From Desmodesmus armatus (Eukaryota; Chlorophyta; Chlorophyceae; Sphaeropleales; Scenedesmaceae): a DNA stretch of 64,000 nucleotides. Under the pieces are notes generated by a model. The model did not search any database and was not told the DNA's origin. It saw only the letters and a program-made list of their open reading frames with translations. Positions 1 to 10,500 of the stretch are shown one piece after another (position 1 is the stretch's first letter; every line of letters starts with the position of its first letter). The stretch is from contig VIIQ02000842.1 in assembly GCA_007449985.2 (NCBI GenBank), positions 62,001 through 126,000 on the forward strand. Reading direction: 5' to 3'. A program made the position numbers and the translations under genes.

Positions 1-1148
1 TCCTGCAGCATCAGGCAGCTGCTGCGGCGGCGGCCGGCAATGCCAACCTGTCCAACAGTATGAGTGCCAATGCACTGGCGAGTCTGGGTAACAGCCTGAA
101 CCTCAACAACCTGATGAAGTTCGAGGAGAGCTTGTCGGGCACCCTGTTCGGCCCTGGGGGCGCTGCTGCGGCCGCATCACCAAAGCCCGTGTCTGCCAGC
201 CTGTACATCAAGGTGTGTGCACAACGCCCTGGTGGTGCATTGTAGGAATTTAGCTTTATATGCATGTTTGGGAAGGCATAATCGCCGGCAGGCTCCACAT
301 TGGACACATGTCAGCACACCCATACATGCGTGCATGCATGTATGTGTTTGGTGGCGGCATGTTGTGCTGGTGATGGATGGCCTGTGCCGGCTGGTGCGTC
401 CCGCCATGCATGCATTGTGCTGATGTGTGCCTGCATGCTGACCTCCTGCCTGTTACGTGCGCTGTTGGTCTTCCCTTGTTCCCACAGAACCTGCCTACCG
501 ACGCCGACAAGCTTTTCCTGTACGAGAAGTTCAGCCCCTATGGTGCCATCTTGTCTGTCAAGGTTCTCAATGATCCACAGAGCGGTCAATGCAGGGGCGT
601 CGGTTTCGTGGTGAGCCTTCCTGCATCAAGGCTTCCTGCATGTAGTAGTAGTCTTCCTGCATGGAGTCTCAAGCATGCAGTCCTCTTGTTTCGAGTCTTG
701 CTGCACTGCACTGTGAGGGTGCTTGTGTGCTGGACACTGCTGTTGCTTGCTGAAAATGTATCCTGGGTGTGTCTCTGTCACATGTCGGCTTGGCTGTCTG
801 TCTAGCTGCCCTGATAGGATGCGCCGCAGGATGCGCGCGTTGGATGCTGTTGCACCTTGTGGTTTTGTGCAGGCCCCATGGGGCCCGTGCCTGCCATGCG
901 CATGGTAACACAGACACTCCCATGCATGGGCAACCGCACCTCACACCACGGTTCTTGTCCTGCACACCCTGCCGTTGATTGACGTCAATGTTCCTGCTGA
1001 TGTGTGTGTTGTCCTGCAGAACTTTGCTGAGCACACCTCTGCTGTAAGGTCGATCCAAGCCCTGCACGGCACCAAGGTCGGGGACAAGCTCCTGCACGTC
1101 AGTCTGCAGACACCTCGCCTGCGCGCAACCGCCATGGCGTGCATGTAA
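1..1148 (+). CDS. RRM-type RNA-binding protein (3' part)
   Basis: This is the C-terminal part of an RNA-binding protein with one RNA recognition motif; the gene begins before the window. Exons are 1-212, 488-610 and 1020-1148, each joined by GT-AG introns, and the frame stays open across both junctions. The first exon is Ala/Gln/Asn rich and ends in the RNP2-like strand LYIKNLP, split by the first intron. The second holds RNP1-like CRGVGFVNF, split by the second intron. The third completes the fold with a helix and the last strand LLHVSLQ, then a short tail to TAA. The motif binds single-stranded RNA; the family resembles CUG-BP/ELAV-like proteins, but the target and role cannot be read here. 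The stop codon overlaps TGTAA, the usual green-algal poly(A) signal, which may be chance. Confidence 0.85.
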
Positions 1149-4100
1149 GGCACACAGGCGGGCGCTGCGCCCAGGTTGTGTGCCTGTGACATGGAGCAGG
1201 CAGGCCGCTTGATAGGTTGGCTCCTTCTTGGTCTGGGTTGCTGTTGGGGCACCTGTGGCGTGATAGATGGCTCGACGGTCTTGCATGCAGCATGGGTATC
1301 TGCAGGTTTTGCAACAGATGTTCACAGTGTAGGTATTCGTACAGGCTGGAGAGTGTGTCTGTGTTGTCATGTTGCCATCTTGCCTGGCATGTGCATCAGG
1401 GGATGCGTGCAGCGTGGCGCTGGTATGTACGTCTTCACCTTCACTGTAGTGGACAGATCAAGCCGTCAAGCAACAACAGCCTGCTAATCCTTATATTCAG
1501 CTGCTCCCTTTGGTCCTGGCAGTGTTGGCAGGCTATGGTCTGGACTCCGGTGTATGCTTGTGCAGACAGTTGTGTTGTTTACAGGGCTTGATTGAGAGTT
1601 TGAGTGTCTCTTTTATTGCGTGGTGGCAGGGACAAGCTGCAGCATGTTCTGATCTGGTGAGATCATGTGCATGCAAGGAAGGGAGGGTTCTGCCAGACGC
1701 GCCTGGCCCTTTTGTTGTGCTGGTCAGGGATGGCGCATGCCGTGTGTGTTGCGTGCTTGCCAGCTGTTGGGGGTTGAAAGGACTGCTGCTGGCTGTGCAG
1801 GCACAGGCCTCCGGCTCTTTTGCTGGCCCTGCCAGCGAGGACTTTGCTTATGTCATAGCTGTTGATGCTGTGCGTGTGAGCTCATCTGTCGACATCTGTT
1901 TAGTGCACCACAGTAGCTGCCTGTGGGGCTTGCGTCTCTGTATCATGACAGTGCAGCAGTACTTCAGCTCTGTACATCCAGGGACGGCACATGCTTCCAC
2001 GTGTCTCGGCCCTGTGGAGTGATGTCAATGCACTTGTTTGGCCGTGCACATCGATCATGCCAGGGCCAGGCAAGCCGTGCCAACTCGCTGTCTTGTGCGC
2101 GTGACTGTGGCAGGTATTGACCACTCTGGTGCAGCATTGTAGCAGTTGCAGTGACACAGAAGCTGCAGGCATTGTCTACCCACTCATGATTGAGGGACGG
2201 GGTAGCTTGTGATGTATTCGGAAACGTATTGTTGAGGTGCGCCCATGGTTATTCATGTGGCAGCAGGCAGTGGGCGTCATCATCCTCACCAACCTGTGTG
2301 GCACTTTCTTGAGTTGGGGCCTTACTTTCAGTCACTGGTGGCAGTTGGCGGCATCGCAAGGGGATTAGCTGTTGGCATGATTTGAGGCTGCCTGTGCCGA
2401 CAGCGCCTGCTTTATCGAGTGGGGTACCAGCCCTTGACGGCTTTTGCCTTGTCGGAGCAAGAGCTTGTCCTGTACTTTGGCCTGTGCTTTTTCGCCTGCC
2501 TGCCCATGATTGGGGTCAGTGTTTGGGACTTGTCTTCTTTGGACTGTAGGGCTTTGAGCAGCGCTGCCAATGCTGGTGCGGTGTGTTCCCGCTGGCTGTT
2601 GGGTTGTCAGCGGTATTACACGCGGCACGCGGCTGCTCGGTCGAATCCCGGTTGTGCTAGCATGTATGCCGCAATCCCGGTTATGCTAGCATGTATGCCG
2701 CACTGGGATTGAGGTCTGAGCATAATAAGTAGGACGCACCAGGCGCATGTTGTTGACGTTGTTACTGAGCATTCAGCATGCATGCTGCCTGGCTGCTGTC
2801 GGGACCGCCTGCGTGGCTGGCAGGTTGGCAGTGCCCGCATGTACAGGGTGGGCCGTGCAAGATGGTGCGCGCTGCATATGGCATTATTATGGTCCCCGCA
2901 GCTGCTCCTGCATCGTGGTGCTTGTTGTTTTTATCGTGTGTACAGTGGACTGTGGTATTCTACTTGCATGCGCCATGTCTACGGCAACATGTCAGCTGCA
3001 ACGCTGTCTCTGGGCCATTTGCCTACATCAACTCCCTTGCTGGCAGCTGTCATGCGTATGCTGGCAGCTGTCAAGCGTAAGCGATGACGCTTTTGCAGGG
3101 TGGAAGACCGGCATGCTTGTGGCTGCTGTGCTACCCATTGTGACGCCACCACTGGAGCACATGTTGCAGCGCAGCTTGATTATGCATGTCCCGCTTTTCG
3201 GTTCCTTGATTGGGCACTTAGTCACTGTTTTTGCATCCTGCGCCACGTTGATGTTGAGACGTTTCTTGCCTGTTACGCCATCCATGCGCTGTGCAGCTAT
3301 CTGTTGGCTGCAAGGTTGATATCTACTAGGTTTGCTTGCACAGTGTTGGGCTGGTGCGTTCATGTATATGGTCCGAGTGATGTGTGCATATCTGTATGCC
3401 GGACAGCAGCGGATACCCTGGGCATATCAGCCTTGCATGTGTGCTGATAGCATGCAGGCGCTTTGTTTTGGAAGTGCAGGTGTGTCAATCGGGCCCCCAT
3501 TCATGGGCCTGCGCTTCACGCACTGCAGGAGAGTGCTTTGTTGATCCCTGTCCTGGTGCGCCAAGATCTAAGCCGCCCATCACTGTCGCTACAGCAGGTA
3601 CCATGCACAGCACTCTTTACGGCACACCCCCAGTATTGTTGGTGTTGTGTGATTGTCCCTGGCCCCAATCCATTGGCGTGCAACGCATGCTTTTTTTGTG
3701 TTTGATAGCACCACAATCATTGTCCCCCAGGTGCTTGCTTCTTGTGGCAGTGAAGGAACTGCTACCGGTCAGTCTCATGCCCAACAACCCTTATGCAGCA
3801 CCCATGTGGGTGGATACTGGGGACATGTCGCAACGCTGCTGGGATCTCACATGTGTGGCAGGACTTATCTGATATCTTACGAGTCCAGTTGCAAGAAGGA
3901 AGTTGTGTGAGAGGATGGATATATGTGACGTGCACCACGGCTGTTGTGGCGCTGGTTTTTTGAGCTTTGCGCTGATGTGTGTGAGAGGGCGTGCTTGCTT
4001 GCATTCTGCCTCCACACATTGTGCTAGCAGCGGGTGTCTGCTCGGTGACAATGTGCACCCTTCATCTGTGGTACTTGGTGAGCATTGAGTCCCTGCGCGT

Positions 4101-4934
4101 GGTGTTACTGTATCATCAATGCACTCTCTTGTGGCTGCACATGCTGTGCACCGCTGACACCGCCTGCAGTGACGTGGTATAACAGTACCGGTACACGCAG
4201 CGGTTCCATGTGCCTACGCAGTGTGCCTGCCATCGTATCTGCGCTGCCTTTTGGGTCGTTGTGGCTGCCTTCCTGCTGGGCATTGGGGCAACAAGACAGG
4301 TGTATGGGGTGAGCCTTGACATCTGTCAACTTGTCTGAGGGGCGCAGATCATGTGAAGCAAGTGAGCACTGTCTCACACAATCCTTTCTTGCTGGAGCAG
4401 ATACTGTACCACAGTTGATTGGAGGCAAACACTGTTCTGCACGCTTTCATAGCATGTGGCTGGTCGGTGCAGTCGTATGCTCAGCAGCCTGCAGCATGGT
4501 ACAGGGGCCCTGCACAGCGTCTTGACCAGAAATGTGTCACATTCTTGTTGGCGTACATACTGTTGTCAATCTCACCAGTGAGACGGGGTTTGGGGCGCTG
4601 CAGCCCCAAGCACGGACTCTATGCTCTTGTGTTGTGCATATGCATTCAGAACTGGATGGTCGGTGCACAATGCTGCCCGTGAGTGCGGCATGCTAAGCAC
4701 TTTGTAATATGCGGCTGGGATACTGCCCTTTTTGGATGTGCCTCCAGAAAATAGTTTCAGAGGGTGCGTCCTACAGCAAGCAACACCTTCAGCTGCACCC
4801 ATTTCAGAACCACAAGACCTCAAACCACACATTCATTTGACACGCCCGGAGTATCCACCAGTAACGCACATGACAAGAGCGTCCACCTGAAACCTGACAG
4901 ATTCAGCGCTGGTGACGGCGTCTTGTTCGTGTTG
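1149..4934. other. intergenic or 3'UTR region, no gene supported
   Basis: About 3.8 kb lies between the 3' ends of two convergent genes. Open frames are short, Cys/His/Met-rich translations of TG/CA-rich DNA without domain-like composition or a consistent splice pattern. It holds a 29-bp tandem duplication at 2644-2701 and a shorter imperfect repeat near 3045-3085. Long 3'UTRs are possible. Confidence 0.5.
2644..2701. repeat. 29-bp tandem duplication
   Basis: Two direct 29-bp copies lie at 2644-2672 and 2673-2701 with one mismatch (g/a). Each contains GCTAGCATGTATGCCGC. It lies in non-coding sequence. Confidence 0.9.
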
Positions 4935-7262
4935 TCACTGTCGAGGCTTGGATCTGCCATCTGCTACGAATCCAGGTGCCACAGGCGCTGGTGCGGAAAC
5001 GGCTGCTGCATCGACAGCAACTGTCGCCATCACCGCTGCTGCCATTGATGAAGAGCCAGCTGCCGCTGCATGTGATGCCCCGGCAGTCCTGTGAGGGCCT
5101 GCCGCTGCAGGGCCACTGCCAGCACCACCGCCACCACTGCTGCTGCTAGGGCCAAGCTCGTGGGTGACACCTGCGAGTGCGAAAAACAATGCCAAGACGG
5201 ACAAGGGGAAGGGGGGGGGGGACTCAGTACATTTGACCCAATGTAGCACGCAGGGTTGACTCGTACCAACAGCACAGCACAGCATAGCTCAGTAGTACAT
5301 CATAGCATAGTACATCATGTCAGATGTCGATCGTGTATACCAGCCACAGTTGGACCACCATAACAAGCAACTGATAAGGCAGCCTGTGTGCATGCACTGT
5401 CAGCACCCATAGCCCCGGCCCCTTACCATCCACCTCCATGGGGACAACTTGCGTCTTCCCGACTTCGCCACTTCCTGCGCCCACCCCACTCTCACGACCC
5501 TCAGTAGACCCTGTATGAGGGCACAACATGACAGGGCACAGGCATGGCATGTTGTAGCAGACGACTGCAGGGATGGATGGAGGTAGCGCAACACAGCGCA
5601 ATCTGACACAGTGCATACCATAACCAGCACTGACCCATCGATTGGACAGCATTGCAGGTATGGTAGGGACCAAGGCACCACTGCTGTGACTGACATGCGG
5701 GGCTCTGTGGGCCCAGGTGCAGACCTGAAGAGCCAGCTGCCGCTGCATGTGATACCCCGGCAGTCCTGTGAGGGCCTGCCGCTGCAGGGCCACTGCCAGC
5801 ACCACCGCCAGGGCCAAGCTCGTGCCTCCGCCTGCTGCTGATGTCACGAATGTCCCGGAACAATTCTTCATCGTCAAATTCTGTCTCAGGTATGCTGAAG
5901 GCGGGGCCTTGACTGCTGGCAGGGGCTGCTGCTGCTGCTGCTGCTGCATGGGATGGATCCACAGCAGGCTCATGACTGTGTTCTTGAGGATCCGGGCCAG
6001 GCTCATGGGTGACAGCTGCGAGTGCGAACAACAAGGCCAAGGAGGACAAGGGAAAGGGCAGGGGGGAGGGGCACAGATGAGTATATGGATGGGACCCAAT
6101 GCAGCACACAATGCTGTGGCACACTGAGCAGAAGCACACCAATTGGGTTCGCCTCATTACTGTGTGCGACCAGCCCGTGGGAGTGAGTCCACCCAAAGAC
6201 AGAATTAAGCACCATACCTGTGTAAGGGGCAAAGCCGAAGCCACACTTGAACAAGACGCCAGAAATGACGGCTGTCAAAATGGCCGCCCATTGCTGGGCT
6301 TCATCATCCTTCAAGCCAGCCTCTACCTGCTGCTTCCAGGTTTTTCTCAGTGCCACCCCATCACCCCTTGACTGTGACCATTGTGACATGGACGGGCCCC
6401 CAGTCGCCTGCAGGAGGTACTCCAACGGTGGCAAGCCATCATACGACAGTAGGTCCCGCAGTGCGGCACTGTGCTCAGCTAGACTGCTGAGCTCATGGAT
6501 GCTGACGGTACTCTTACCTTGCTGCTTGATTGCCAGCGCTGCACTGCTGGCAGCAGCAAACCCAGCTGTCCGTGCGGCTGGCGTCACCATGCCCGGCTGA
6601 GCAGCAAGGTCCCCTGCCATTTCTGCATACGCACCACACAACACCCCCTCCGAGGAAACTGGAAGCCTTCCAATGTCCCCAAGCGCAGCGGCGACATCTG
6701 GCTGCTGTGCCAGTGCCCCGAGCATGAGTGCCCCAGACTGCGCTGCCTCAGACAATGCCTGGGTGGAGGGGCTGTAGAGACATCAAGACCGGCCTCCAAC
6801 ATGCCACTGCCCATACGGCGTGACACAGGCTGTGTGTTGCGTTGAACAATGTCTTGCATTGCTGTGATCCAGTGGACAGGTGCTGCCTTCAGCCTGTAGA
6901 GTGACAGGTACGCAATCACTGACAAAGTTGGGTGGAAGACGCCAGAATCAAACATTCCCAGGCTCACACAGCAAAGGGCAAAAAGTGACAAGACGCGGAG
7001 CTTCTGCATGGGCAGAAAGAAGAGGTGACATCAGAGGCCATCAGATCAACAGCAACTGGTGACAGCTGCAAGGGCGCACCTGCTGTGGTGTGGCACCAAC
7101 TCCCTCGAGCGGCTGCTGCTCATGCGCCTTCACTAGTGGCCGGTCCAAGCAAGGGGTCACAGACGAGAGCAAAAACAGACCACTGCCGAAAAGGCTGAGA
7201 AGGCTGAAATCGCCATTGCACCATATGCCCCGAGCCTGCGGCAACGCGGCCTTGACACTCAT
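4935..7262 (-). CDS. unrecognised membrane-associated protein
   Basis: I do not recognise this family. Reading the minus strand, exon A is 7262-7080, the next coding block is 7003-6218, exon D 6015-5725 and exon E 5170-4935 (TGA). In-frame ATGs upstream (to about 7292) could extend the N-terminus. Exon A and the start of the next block are hydrophobic (LLSLFGSGLFLLSSV; LRVLSLFALCCVSLGMF), followed by helical sequence with SVIAYLSLYRLKAAPVHWI. The middle has Ala-rich helices and AAILTAVISGVLFKCGFGF. The C-terminus is low complexity (Ala/Gly/His). The block 7003-6218 changes frame near 6751-6755: either one base is missing, or a 68-nt GT-AG intron (about 6820-6753) is removed; both restore phase exactly, giving about 498 or 475 residues. 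Exons D and E share a duplicated segment. It is divergent with the PhoD-like gene. Confidence 0.6.
5049..5162. repeat. duplicated exon segment, copy at terminal exon E
   Basis: Positions 5049-5162 closely match 5726-5824: on the plus strand both read tgaagagccagctgccgctg onward, apart from a short CAC/TGC insertion. Both copies lie at the end of minus-strand exons preceded by the same acceptor context (GCACTCGCAG). This indicates tandem duplication of an exon with its splice acceptor. Confidence 0.85.
5726..5824. repeat. duplicated exon segment, copy at exon D
   Basis: This is the partner of 5049-5162. It encodes on the minus strand the Gly/Ala run ending SGPAAAGPHRTAG and SHAAAAGSS, found again in exon E with few changes. 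Confidence 0.85.
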
Positions 7263-7510
7263 CTTCGGTACAAAACAGAAGTGCATATGCATATACAGTC
7301 GCACTTTTGTCCTATTGGCTGACTGTCAGGTCACACCCGCCCACACTACCCAATCACTTTGACACCGTTTGACTCCGTTTGATTGGCTGGTATTGTTGAA
7401 CAGCGTGTATCTGCTACGAAGGTCACCCGTAGGTGACCCGTCACCAACCTCCGCCTTCTGAGTGTCTCGGCAGCAGCTACCAGGTGGGCCCACACTGAAA
7501 CGGCCAAACC
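7263..7510. promoter_or_regulatory. short divergent intergenic region with CCAAT-type motifs
   Basis: Only 248 bp separate the ATG of the minus-strand membrane protein from the ATG of the PhoD-like gene, so both promoters must lie here or overlap the 5'UTRs. It holds three CCAAT-type pentamers (ATTGG at 7314-7318 and 7382-7386, CCAAT at 7350-7354) and a threefold 10-bp repeat beginning TTTGA at about 7358-7386. Function is inferred. Confidence 0.5.
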
Positions 7511-10500
7511 ATGTCATCAGATCCATCTCAGCAGTTTGCTGGGATGAGTCTGGGAGGCCCGGGGCCAACTGGGGTTGGTGCTGGTCCACTCCCAGTTGGG
7601 CAGTATCCTGGTGTTCCACAGCCTGCCCCCATGCCTGGGATGTACCCCATGACCCAGGGATACCCAGTAGGCCCCCACCCGGCCAGGGATACCCAGCAGG
7701 AGCTCCTGGTCAGGGCTACCCTCAACCTCCAAATAGCAGTTCGGGCGGATATCCTGCAAGCAACGGACTGGCCCCTACTCACTCAGGTCCAGTCTCGATT
7801 GGGTCTGGTTGGACTGCAGATGCGGTCAAGCCAGAGCCTGCAAGGCCAGGACAGAGCGGTGGACACTACGGTCACCTACAGTGAGTCGCAAGTGACAACA
7901 GAGGGTGTACATTGCCATAGGTAGCATCCAAAGTGCATGAGATGTGCAGGAGAATGCATTAACTGTGCAAAAGCCATGTATCAAAGCAAGCAGCTGGACA
8001 TGACATGCCCCCCCCCCCTCCTTTCCCCTGTACCCCCCCCCCCCCACACACACACACACTCCATGTGTTCAGCGTCAGGTTTTGGATGCTTGGATGCATG
8101 AAGCTGCTGTATCCCCGCCCACCCACCCACCCACCCTGTCTGCTGTTCCTGTTTCCCTGCTGCAGGTATGCACCAAGCTTCAACACAGCAGCTGGCACCG
8201 CCCTGCCAGCAGCAGCCGGGCCGGACAGCAGCAGCAGCATCTGGATCCTGCAGGGCAACATGCCCAAGATGCCCACTGCACAGCTGATCGGGCCCCAAGT
8301 GCGCTTTAACGACTATGAACCAGCCACAGGAACCATGGACCTGTCCGTTCTGGTTGTGGCCAACCCCAGCCTCAGCAGCAGCACAGTGCAGCTGCACTGG
8401 GGTGTGAATGGTCCTGCCATGAATGCTGCTGCCAGCCAAGTGCTTGATGAGATACTCGGGTGGGTGTGTAGACACAGGTGCATCCAGCCAATGCATCAAG
8501 CATCTAGAGTTGTGACAGTTCGAACTTGGTGGCAGCTGTGCTGTGCGGTGCTGTGCTTGACGACATACTTGGGTGTGGGTGCCTGCTGTGGGCCCCGTCA
8601 AGGCGGGTGCTGGTACTAACGAACAGCAACTTAAGTACACCATCGCAGCAGCAGGAGCCTGATAGTGGCACTGTCATGGATGCAGCTGAGTCCATCCAGC
8701 AACCCTGAAGGAGCAGCTGGTTGGGTTTCCTGGATTAGAGTGCAGGTTTTTTACTCCCTATTCGTCTTGTGCAAGGAAACTTCAGCAGGTTTCACAGCCC
8801 ATGGGCAAATCGCTGTCGCAACCATCCTGCGGTGCTGTGCTGTCGTGGCCTGCAGGTTCAAGTTCTACAGGTTTGACATCTCTGTGCAGCTGCTGGATGG
8901 CCCCTCGGTCCTCAATTACCTAGTGGGCCTGGTGGGGGGCCAGGCGCCACTTGCGTCTCACACAATCAGCCTGGCGGCCAGGTGGGCAGGGGCTGTAGTG
9001 CATGCTATGCATGCTCTTTGTACAGCTGCTGGCGGTGGCCGGGTCTGCATCTTATGGTGCTGGCTTGCTGAGCATGGTTGCATGTCCATACAAACCTGCA
9101 CAGTTTTTTTCGCACGGGTATGTACAGCTGCTTGGCAGCTTTGGGTCACCTATGTCAGAGTGCTGCCTGGACGGGCTGTCATGTCAGAAGCCAGGCATAC
9201 ACAATGCCAGCCAGTCCTCTGTGCTGTTGGTACTGTTGCCGCCGTGTCAGTGTATGGACTTCACACCTTTTGTGCTATTCGATGGAGCTCAGCAGTGAGG
9301 TCACTGGACACAAAGGGTGCTGCACATGACATGGAGCGAGAGCAGGAGGTTGCGCAACAGGCAATCGCACCAAGGTGTGCATGTATGCTGCTATGCAACC
9401 TGCAGGTGGCAGCCCTTCCGCTGGTTCACCTACAGCTGCAACGGTTTCCATGAGGATGCGCCGGAGCAGAAGTATGGTGGTATCGGCAACCTGTGGAGGG
9501 ATGTGATGCAGCGGCATGCACAGCAACCATACCACCTGCAGGTGCGGTTGGATCTCCGATAATCAGAACCCACACATGATCAAACCATGCTTGTCGGCTG
9601 TGCTGCTGGTGTTTGCGCTTGGCACACCTGGGGCCCTGGGGTGAGGTCTGTATGGGCCGGCGACATGTGCGTCATCAACTACCAAAACTATGCGTGATGG
9701 GTGGCCATGTGTTTATCACGTGCTTTGCTGTGTGGCTTGTCGGGGGAGCTGTGAGCCCGCGTGGATGCAGTGTTGCGTGCAGTCTCCATCCGTCCTGCTG
9801 CGTGCCGTCGTGCCTTGCTTTTGTGGCTTTTTTCTGCCTGCATGCACACAGTGCCGCAAGTGACTTGGTCTGTCCTGCTGCATGTTGCCGTGCAGGTCGG
9901 AGGTGGCGACCAGCTTTACTGTGACCCGGTGTTTGAGCTGCCCACTGTCAAGCAGTGGCTGACTGTTGATGACCCTCACGTGAGTGCAAAACTCGGACTG
10001 CTCACGATGCAATGCGATGTTTGAGTATGTCAAACCCTGTGCGTATGACTGGGATCATCTGCCTGTCAAGCCAACAGTGTAGGGATGAGTTGGTTGTAGT
10101 ATGTGCTCCAAAGTGTCTTCCCTCAAGGCAGCTGGTGCAGGCAGTTACCCAGTGCAGTGGCAGCTTGTAGAAAGGTACGCAGATCTGCTATGGTAGAGGG
10201 CAGTCGTGGTTCAGTTCCGGGTCCACTGCGTGGCAGATGCACACACTGCTGGCTTGCGGTGTGCCAAGTACTGCAACTGTGATTGTATTTGTGTTTGCAG
10301 GTGCGTGCTCAGCAACCCTTCACAGCCGAGATTTTGAAGGAGGTCGAGCAGTACTACTTTGGTACGTTGCCATCCTGCTGCTTTTGTTGTTATTGGTGCC
10401 GGTTGCCGTTGTGCATGTAGACATGGCATTGTGAAAGGCCACAGCCCTGATGTCCGGTTGTGTTTGCGGGGAGCCAGCACTCACTAACTGAGGTTACAGC

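Noticed and set aside
1144..1148. TGTAA overlapping stop codons of the RRM and PhoD-like genes (also 15377-15381) as poly(A) signals
   Set aside because: Any TAA stop preceded by TG gives this motif; cleavage directly after the stop would be unusual, so it is probably chance.
2595..2665. tRNA-like T-arm (GGTCGAATCCC)
   Set aside because: The stem is only about three pairs and no acceptor, D or anticodon arms can be folded around it.
7668..7690. 20-nt GT-AG pair that might explain the PhoD frame break
   Set aside because: It is far too short for splicing and its removal leads to the wrong frame.
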